Source: Carallia brachiata
Taxonomy: Eukaryota; Streptophyta; Magnoliopsida; Malpighiales; Rhizophoraceae
Assembly (NCBI GenBank): GCA_021464245.1
Contig: JADCRB010000068.1
Location: 9,849,248 to 9,913,247, forward strand
DNA length: 64,000 nucleotides
Direction of reading: 5' to 3'
Under the pieces are notes generated by a model. It saw only the letters and a list, made by a program, of their open reading frames with translations. It had not been told where the DNA came from and did no database searches. The position numbers and the translations under genes are program-made. Positions 56,503 through 64,000 of the stretch are shown here, one piece after another. Each line of letters opens with the position of its first letter. The first letter of the stretch is position 1.

Positions 56503-59366
56503 CTGAGAGAGAGAGAGCGAGAGATTTTAGGGTTTGAAAATTCTTTTTTCCCGCTCCTTTGTTTCCTCCTCCGTATTTTGTGGGATTAAATATCGTTTTC
56601 TCATTTTCTTCAAACCCAAAATAAGAAAAGAAGCCAAAATTATTTTCACAAGAATAAAAACGTTCTTTTTCTGAATTTTTTTTTAATAAATATGAATTAC
56701 AGTGCCAAATAATAAGTTTTTCTTTTTGAGACAATAATTTTTTTTTGAAAAAAAAACCTCTCTTGAAGAAAATCTATTTTTGAATAATATGTTTTCTAAA
56801 ATGTGAAATGTATCAAGTAATTTATAATTTTTTTAGAAAAAAGTATTTTTAATTTTCCTTTAACAATGTTTTATGAGATATTTTTCAGTTCTCTTATTTA
56901 TTTGTTTTTTGAGAACAATAATTATTTAGATTTCAGAAATATGACATAATTGCTGACATGTCAAGAAAAAAAAGGGTTTCATGATAAATTTCCATTTCAG
57001 AATGGCCCATATCAACATCGACCAAAGTTGACTAACTAATTTCGTCGATAAATTTTTTTTTTTCACAAAAAATACCATGTCAATAATTGTTTTTGATTTC
57101 CTCATTTATTTATGTTTTTTTTTGTGAAAATTAATTATGTATAATATAGGAGAACAAAAAAATAGTAATAATTAATTATATAGAGATAAAAAAATCCTTC
57201 CTAATAACTAGCATAAATACAAACCCAATAGTTTTGAAAAGTCATTAGATTTCAATTATTTTGATCTTCAAAAAACCACCAAATTTCAATTTATTGACTA
57301 CTGCATCTTCTCTTGTAGCGTCCAATAGATGGTTGGCAAGTAATACAGCCTTTGTAATTGTCAAATTTTCATTTTCATTGTCGCTACTTTACTTATAATG
57401 ATCTTGTCAAATGGTTATAAGTTCGAGAGAAAAAAAATTTCATAAGGTTAGGGTTAATGCTTTGGTCAACAAAATTCTTAAATGACAATGGAACGTACGA
57501 GACAACTTTGTTTATATTAGAACATATTCATGTCTACGTTTGACATTTATATGTGTAATTTTTTCAAAAAATAATAATATAAACACTTTTGTGCGTAACG
57601 GGCTAGAAGACACAGATTAGTTATTAATCTTGAAACGATCATCTAATCAACAAAATATGACATGAGGTTGTAAGTGATAAATAAAATTTTTTTATCAACA
57701 AAAATAGTAGGTTAGTGGTGATCCAATATGTCTTTTCCAGACATTAATTTGAATTTAAATGCTCTCGTTGTTGCCTATTTTGAAAACAAGGTGATTCATG
57801 TTGGAAGTGTAGTATGTTGGGTTTCAGTTTCGTTAACACTGTAATTGGGTATAGAATATTTTCTCAATCCTAATAAATTGTCGAATGAGAACGTGGAGAA
57901 CATATTTACAATGCACCTTATTTTATGTTAAAAAAAAATTGTATAAAGGACAATAACAAATGTGACCAAATAATGCAATCGCTTATTTGCACTCCCTTAA
58001 AAAGAGTTTTGAGTATCTAAGTATGGTATTTAATTTAATCACGGAAAATATTTCTACGTATATATATATATATATATATATGGGTCCTAGTTAATTTACT
58101 TGATATATTAGATCCTAAAAAAAAAAAAAGTTCATCGATAAAGGAAAAGGGCAAAAGCTTTTAGAATGCATGCGTAATTTACGTTGTGATAAAGAAGACA
58201 CGAGCCATTGCTATCCATATAGATCAAAGCCCCGTCAGTAAGATGGAACAATAACATCGTCAGCTGGACTGTAATTTACTTCGATTAGCTTCATCTGTTA
58301 ATATAGTCTTATGGTTTTATTTAACCCAGCAAAATTGTGTAGATGCAATCAAGTTGTTCAATCTGAAATGGGCGTTTACACATTATACCATTATAATCAT
58401 TGGTCATACAATTTTTTTTTTTTAATGATCAAGTTGAAGGAACCATTTATATGCATTTAACAGTTACGATAATTTAATTTGCTTTCATGTCTTTAACATA
58501 TTCAACTGATCGGCGTAATGAGGTCTTAAATAATCAACTTAATTAAGGTCAATAGGATAATATGTTCGTAATTACCCAACAATTATTCTGTATCATTATA
58601 TTTCTGATGAATAATGCCCGAGAATCAGGATCTACAATGTAAAAAGGTTCTATATGGAGTTGCCATACATTTCAATCACACATTTTATTATTTTGTAATA
58701 AGGCATAAATTATTTGCAATCACATACATATTTTGTACAACAAAAAAATAAATTGTAAATTTTTGTTATACAAAATATAATTGTTGTTGTAAAAATTATG
58801 AACGTTATTGTATATGAGTGAAACGTATGATATTACAGTGTAACCATCAACATTTTTCCAATGTAAAAAGGACAGATGTTCTGTTGAGATATTGGTAAAA
58901 AATAGTTACCTTCAATTAAAAAAAAAAAAAGCCAAGCTTGTCCAGCTCCAAATAAAAGATACCAACTAAATTAGTTTCAAAATCTAAAAGTTGCTAAATT
59001 GAGGACGACTATCTAATAACCAAAAACTAAATTTGTTAATATGCCAGACAAAAATGATAGAAAGCCTAAAACAACATTTTACTTTGATATAAAGCCCCAA
59101 AAATCCAGCAAAGTAGAAAGTCTATATATAAATTGTTATTGTGTCACAATTTTAGACAGATCAACTGTATCCAAATTAAACAAGTGAAAACAACTTAACA
59201 AGTCTTGTTTCCAACGCAAAACAGCAAACAAGACTTGTTAAGTTGTTATTTCTTTTCTCGAGAAAAAAAAAAAAGTCTTGATACTAGAAGCCATTAAACA
59301 TTATATATTTTCCCTATTTTCCTTCTAAAGCCCACTTGTCCCCATAAAGAAAAAAGGCCAGAGCAA
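56503..59366. other. Region between gene X and the small secreted gene in arm B
   Basis: No gene. 56,690-56,820 matches the gene X promoter of arm A in complement. 58,140-58,420 and 58,870-59,130 match arm A flanks. The material between 58,440 and 58,870 has no arm A match. An AT microsatellite lies at 58,059-58,080. Confidence 0.45.
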
Positions 59367-59750
59367 ATGATGAATGCATTTTCAAGATCGCCATTATTCT
59401 CTTCTCTCTTCCTTCTAATCGTCATCACCGCCTTATGCTCCTCCTTCCTTGTCCGATCCGATTTGAATCCGGTGGCGAGTTCCATTAACCAAGCCGCGTC
59501 CACCATCAATGATATCAATGACACCACGAATGCTGCGAAAGGCCTCGCTAATGATACGGTAAATGCCGTCAACGATACGAAGAACGCCGCCGAAAGTGTC
59601 GTCGGTGGCACCAAAGACATCTTTAAAAGCGTCCAACGTGCTTTTAGCAATGGCGCCGGTCCTGTGCTCGCTGGCCAGGGATTCTTCTTACCTCTCGTGT
59701 CTATAATTTGTATTTTGTTTTGTTCTCTTCTGATATTTGAACAACAATAA
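59367..59750 (+). CDS. Small secreted LEA-like protein, possible GPI anchor (copy B)
   Basis: An intact 127-residue frame on plus. It starts MMNAFSRSPLFSSLFLL with a hydrophobic signal core (LIVITALCSSFLV) and RSDLNP, the same as copy A. The mature part again repeats Asn/Asp/Thr/Ala units (NDTTNAAKGLANDTVNAVN, then DTKNAAESVVGGTKDIFKSV) with NDT glycosylation sequons. The end has small residues (AFSNGAGPVLAGQG) before a hydrophobic tail (LPLVSIICILFCSLLIF) and a short EQQ. The tail is longer than in copy A, and the extra EQQ makes a GPI signal less certain than a membrane anchor. Both copies being open while neighbours decay suggests that the gene is still selected. Confidence 0.75.
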   Translation: MMNAFSRSPLFSSLFLLIVITALCSSFLVRSDLNPVASSINQAASTINDINDTTNAAKGLANDTVNAVNDTKNAAESVVGGTKDIFKSVQRAFSNGAGPVLAGQGFFLPLVSIICILFCSLLIFEQQ

Positions 59751-60112
59751 ACTAATTTGAGTGGTGGTTGCATTTCCCTATTTTATTTATAACTGTAAAG
59801 ACATGAATTATCACTTTTCTTTTTTCATATCAATAATTAGATGATTGAATATTTGAGGTTGAGCCGTTGAGGTTCAATGTTGATGTGATGAATTCTTCGT
59901 ACAAGTACATTCAAGAGGTGTTCCTAATTTGAAAATGTTGGTGGGCTGATATTTTTGTCTCGGCTCTCACAGTTGTTAGAAAACAAAAAAAATATTCTGA
60001 ATTTTTTTCTTTTTCCATCAACCAATTGAGTTGATCTTCCATTTCCACCGTATGCCACCAACCAAAGCCAAGCAATCTGTTTTTTATTTTTTTTTTTATG
60101 ATTACATCTCCA
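59751..60112. other. 3' flank of small secreted gene B
   Basis: No gene seen. The minus-strand frame at 59,911-60,315 is an artefact of the adjacent MITE. Confidence 0.3.
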
Positions 60113-60120
60113 CCACAGAG

Positions 60121-60588
60121 CACTGTTGTCAGAACCGGACCGGACCGGTCGGTCGGACCGGTTGAACCGGGGATCGGCCGGTGGTCCGGGCCGGTTTTGA
60201 TAAATTTTGAAGGGTGACTTGGACCGGTCAAAACCGAAAAAAATCGGTCAAGAACGGGTAAAAACCGGTGAAAACCGGACCGGTTGAACCGGTCCAATAA
60301 AATTAAAAAATTCATAAATTACAATTTGACCCAAATGTTATTTAAATTATAATTTAAGCATTAACTTTAATTTAAAAGTTCAATTTAGTCCTAAATCTAT
60401 TAAAATTTCAATTTCATCCTTAAAATAAAACATTAATATTTAATCACTATTATAAATATTTTTTATAATTACTTTTACACAATAATTATTAAATACCGGT
60501 TCAAATACCAGTTCGACCGGTTCAACCGATTGAACCTTGACCTATTAATATTTCCGGTTCGATGACCGGTCCGGTTCTGAAAATCTTG
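60121..60588. mobile_element. hAT-like MITE rich in ACCGGT motifs, with perfect 8-bp target duplication
   Basis: A 468-base element is flanked by identical CCACAGAG (60,113-60,120 and 60,589-60,596), the 8-bp duplication typical of hAT insertions. Its ends share the inverted repeat TCAGAACCGGACC, with the outermost bases CA on both sides. Many subterminal ACCGGT/CCGGTT repeats on both sides resemble transposase-binding clusters. The centre is AT-rich and there is no coding frame. Confidence 0.85.
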
Positions 60589-60599
60589 CCACAGAGTGG

Positions 60600-61800
60600 A
60601 CTCAAATGAACCAAAAATAGAAAGGTGTCAGTAAAACAAGTTGATAAAAATTAAAAATAAAAGTGATTACATGGAAGTAATCCGAAAAAGACAAAAAATT
60701 AGTACGCCACTTGCCCTTATTTATTTATTTTTGGGTTAATATAACCATAATCTCTCCTCTTTTTACTCTTGTTTTTTTCAAAAGAGTCCGGGTACGGATT
60801 TTGAGCGAAAGTTGCCTGAAATATTATTCCGGTGAAATCAAGATGATTTTTTGAAACAATAATAAAATTTTTTGTAACTAAAAATAATAATAAAATTTAC
60901 TTTTTATACTCTAATTACAAAAATATCACAATTATTTTTAAAAATTTTATATACTTTCATTACATTCGAGCATCTATTCAAACAAAACAATCTACATTGT
61001 TTTGTATTTTTTGCTTTTCAAAACTCTATATATTTTAGTATCAAATAATTGTCGCTTTAGCGCGTTAGGCTTAAGCTATAGTTATTTTGAACTTCACATT
61101 GTAATTTACTAAACAGAAATAATTTATAGATACGCAGCCATATATATGTAATAGATGCATTATTTTTTGTATTATTAAATTATAAAAAATATATTTAATT
61201 TTAAAAAATAAAATATTAAATATTATTTAATTAATTACATATTTCGTAAATATCTTAAAAAATATTATCACGTACCTTCCCTCTTAAGTAAATGACTAAT
61301 CATATTGCTCTTTAATTCACGTCATTAATTTAGACAAGTTAACTCGTCATGTCACTCCTCAATCCCGACAATTCCACAGTAAGCTAAATTTAACCGGAAA
61401 AAAAAAATCTGGTTAATTATTTTGTTTTTTTTGGTAATAACAAAAAAATTATTACAAACATATATCGATTATCAGATTTATAGGGTAATGTTAAAATATT
61501 TATTATTTGTAATACTTCATTCAACTATTTTTAAAAGACAGATACATTATCTAAGTATTAGTAAGATTGAGTGTGTCTCTACTGTACGAGAGTACGACGA
61601 TTATCAAATATATAATTTATTACCGCACTACAATTTTTAATTACTTCAATAATTATCTAGTCATTTGTCGATGAGAACTCGAATTCAGATTATAAACGTA
61701 AAATGCATACAAACTTAAGACTGAACTGCCACCATAAGTAATGCATCTGGTTAATTAAGATTCACAAATTTCAACATTTATTTATTTATATGTCAACTTT
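60600..61800. other. AT-rich DNA upstream of SUVH-B
   Basis: Long A/T-dominated stretch with no recognisable gene or bounded element. Confidence 0.3.
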
Positions 61801-61849
61801 AATTTAAACAAAAAAAAGACAAGAAGAAGAAGAAGGCCCAAGAGCTATC

Positions 61850-62796
61850 TCCGTGTGCTCGGCTTCAACAAACCCCAACGGCTATCTCCGTTCATTTCAG
61901 CGTGAGTAGCAGCGGCCATTACCCTTTTTCCCTGTCATTGTCCCCACCCAGCTGTTCCTCCTCCTCCGCCTGCTGCCTCTCTCCCACATATATAACCTTC
62001 AAACTTTAATGATTTACAGTTCTGCCATTGTCAATCGCTCGTTGCTAATTGATTTCGTTCTGACTAGTTCCACTGGCACTTTCATCAGGTTAGCCATCTC
62101 TTCTCTAATTGTTCTTATTTTCTTTTCTTTTTTTTTTTTTTTGGGTGTAAAAGGTTCATTTTTTTTTTCTATAGAAGTTCATTTTTTTCACTTTCTCAGC
62201 TTTTCTTCTGTAGTGTTTCTGTTTTTTTAAATCATTTTTGTTCTAAATTAGATGCATTTTATTCTATTTTGAGCTTTTAAATCTCTGTTTTAATGAGGCA
62301 TTTGCTTAGAGAATTAATCCTGTTGGTTGCCGAGAAAGTGGAGGAAAATGAAATGAAATGAAATTACAGAACGGCGTTTTGTTGTTTGATTTCGTTAGCT
62401 GTCATTTTTATTTCTTGAATTTCAGTGTGAAGATGTCTTTATATTAATTAATTTATTTTATTTTACCTGAATGCATGTTTGTTATGGAATTTTTTTTTCC
62501 CCTAAAATTTCTCTCATCCATTAAAACTTATAAGACACCAAAAAATCGGGCTTCAACTTCTGTATCCTATTCTAGAAACATAGGAAAAACGGAATCAACA
62601 TTTCAGTTAATTTTTTTTTGTTTGGGAATTGGCTCTGACTGTGACTCGAAACTCGAGACCTGAAGACGACTCCAGAAGCAAACATTTCATTTTTATAGTT
62701 TCTTATTACGGCTGAAATAAAGGAAAGCAGCGGTTGATTATTTGTTGTATTTTCTAATTTTTACTGGCAGTTCATTACTTTGTTTCCTGATCTGGA
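61850..62796 (+). promoter_or_regulatory. Promoter, leader exon and leader intron of SUVH-B
   Basis: GC-richer DNA (61,850-62,000) with a TATATAA at about 61,988 precedes a leader exon. It contains ACAGTTCTGCCATTGTCAAT, which is also found upstream of SUVH-A. The leader intron runs from 62,089 (TCAG/GTTAGCCAT) to 62,770 (TACTGGCAG). Both splice words are the same as in arm A. The ATG is 26 bases after the acceptor. Confidence 0.65.
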
Positions 62797-64000
62797 ATGG
62801 GATTTGTTGACAATGTACTCCGGACAGACTCTAAAAGGGTAGTGTCAGCCTTAACGCCTATGGGAAATGGTTATTGTCGCCTCAGTCTGATCCGCCTAGA
62901 TATAAGCGTCGAAGAGTTTCTGCTGTTCGAACTTTTCCTCTAGGGTGTGGACGGTTTGCCTCTAGGATTTTCGCACCAGGTGGGGAAGCGTTATCTGCTG
63001 ATGCAGCCGCCAATTCAATGCAAGCTGCGAGTTCTGATGCAATCACGGAGGGTTCACTTATAGCTTGTGGAATGAGTCTGGATTGCCAGCTGGTGAGTAT
63101 GTTGCCAAGATTGGGTCCTGAGGAAATTAATCCTATGGAATCTGATGTAGAAGAGCGACAACTATCATTTAATCTTTCAAATGGGATTGTACCAGTGAAT
63201 GTGGGAGCTGAGAGGACATTGTTGCGAGAGGCAGTGGAGGCATTGAATGATGCAGGGACAGCTATGCCTATAAAAGCTTCTGAAAGGAAAACTGTTGATG
63301 CATCAAAAGATTTCCTTAAGGTGGATGCTAGTTGTCCATTGGAAGAAAATGTCCCAAGAAATTATCCCCAACGAAGAAGAATTTCTGCTGTCAGGCACTT
63401 CCCACCTTTCTGTGGGAGAAATGCTCCACTCCTTGTTAGAGGAGAGCTCCCAAAATTGCCTGCTTTTACAGATGCAAGGAATATCAGTGATGAGAAACTT
63501 TGTTGTGAAGAAAAGCCATGGCAAGAACCACTGAGAGAGACATTACAGGGAGATAGGAAACAACTGGGAGAAAATTTTAAAGATGCAAATGCTTACAACA
63601 GGACATTGAATGTCTCTCGACTGACTGGAAATAGAGTTCCAGCTGAATCTGATGGACCTGCTAATGAAGAAACAAGGAATCAGATGGAATCTCGAGCTGC
63701 TTCTATTAAAGAGGAGGTGGTCCAAGTGGATGTACGAGACCAGAGCAACAAATATACCAGAGAGTGTATTCAAAATCATTCTAACCTTGGAGGCTTGGCT
63801 GCTGGTAAAGGGGAAAGCAAAGGGAAGAGGAATGACTTTGTATTGCTCAAACCATCAAAATCTGCTTTCAAGGAAAAGAAGAAGCAAGGCAACTTTGGAG
63901 GAGAAGATGCTAAAAAGAATTCTTCTTTGGAATGCGCTTACAAAAAAAGCTATGAAAATGGCAAATTCAAATTAGTTAGAAGACCACCACATAATGTAGG
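62797..64000 (+). CDS. SUVH5/6-like gene, N-terminal part with an early frameshift (SUVH-B)
   Basis: The ATG at 62797 opens MGFVDNVLRTDSKRVVSALT but the frame ends at TAG 62,941-62,943. Compared with SUVH-A one base is missing around 62,875-62,883 (TGTCGCCTCAG). From there another frame is open without a stop to the window edge, over 1.1 kb, with VSAVRTFPLGCGRFASRIFA, ISAVRHFPPFCGRNAPLLV and a Lys-rich stretch as in SUVH-A. It carries about 35 residues (near SLDCQLVSMLPRLG) that SUVH-A lacks. The SRA and any SET domain lie beyond the window. The first in-frame ATG after the shift is 63,018, which would remove the first FPPGCG motif. The long open frame argues for a very recent lesion, a sequencing error, or an alternative start. 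Confidence 0.75.

Noticed and set aside
59294..59773. 159-residue minus-strand frame over the small secreted gene B
   Set aside because: Antisense shadow. The plus frame shares the domain plan with copy A.
59911..60315. 134-residue minus frame ending in the ACCGGT-rich block
   Set aside because: Its repeats (DRF, TGP) come from the MITE subterminal repeats, not from a protein.
1..64000. CRISPR arrays, bacterial operons or phage elements
   Set aside because: The window is plant nuclear DNA with spliced genes. No regularly spaced repeat array or prokaryotic gene was seen.

Overview
The window is nuclear DNA of a flowering plant, most likely a core eudicot. Genes have many exons with GT..AG introns, products are plant-specific (plastid bL19c, GATA factor with a C-terminal DEUBAD-like region, SUVH5/6-like SRA proteins), and the spaces between genes are AT-rich and full of MITE-, SINE- and LINE-like debris. 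A Sapindales or citrus-like source is only an impression. I call no species.

Left part (1-21 kb), ordinary housekeeping genes. These are the 5' end of an SLC37-type glycerol-3-phosphate transporter (minus, cut by the window edge), plastid ribosomal protein bL19c (plus, 5 exons), a VAP27/VAMP-associated protein of the ER (plus, 7 exons), Bax inhibitor-1 (minus, 6 exons), and a conserved 153-residue coiled-coil protein that I do not recognise (plus, 3 coding exons).

Right part (22-64 kb), one large inverted duplication. Arm A (about 22.2-36.98 kb) reads, in plus coordinates: SRA gene (minus), small secreted protein (minus), SRA pseudogene (minus), gene 'X' (plus). Arm B (about 53.9 kb to beyond the end) reads: gene X (minus), small secreted protein (plus), SUVH5/6-like gene (plus). 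Non-coding stretches between these genes also match in reverse complement, so the arms are copies of one segment. The 16.9-kb spacer holds one gene, a GATA26/27-type transcription factor (plus, 7 exons), and long AT-rich repeat-bearing DNA.

The duplicated genes are in different stages of decay. SUVH-A keeps a 624-residue frame that stops just after the SRA domain, with a decayed pre-SET relic after the stop. SUVH-B has a 1-base frameshift near its start and is then open to the window edge. A third SRA copy has two frameshifts. Gene X is broken by different lesions in its two arms, and a third X fragment lies beside the SRA pseudogene. The small secreted, possibly GPI-anchored, LEA-like pair is open in both arms.

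Mobile elements with visible boundaries are a tRNA-derived SINE with a perfect 10-bp target duplication (27,494-27,823), a hAT-like MITE with a perfect 8-bp duplication (60,121-60,588), and two related long-terminal-inverted-repeat elements with imperfect 9-10-bp duplications (3,296-3,769 and 40,022-40,503). A third long-inverted-repeat element (about 30,160-30,735) is present in arm A only. LINE remnants lie at 26.1-26.7 kb and probably at 44.25-45.0 kb.
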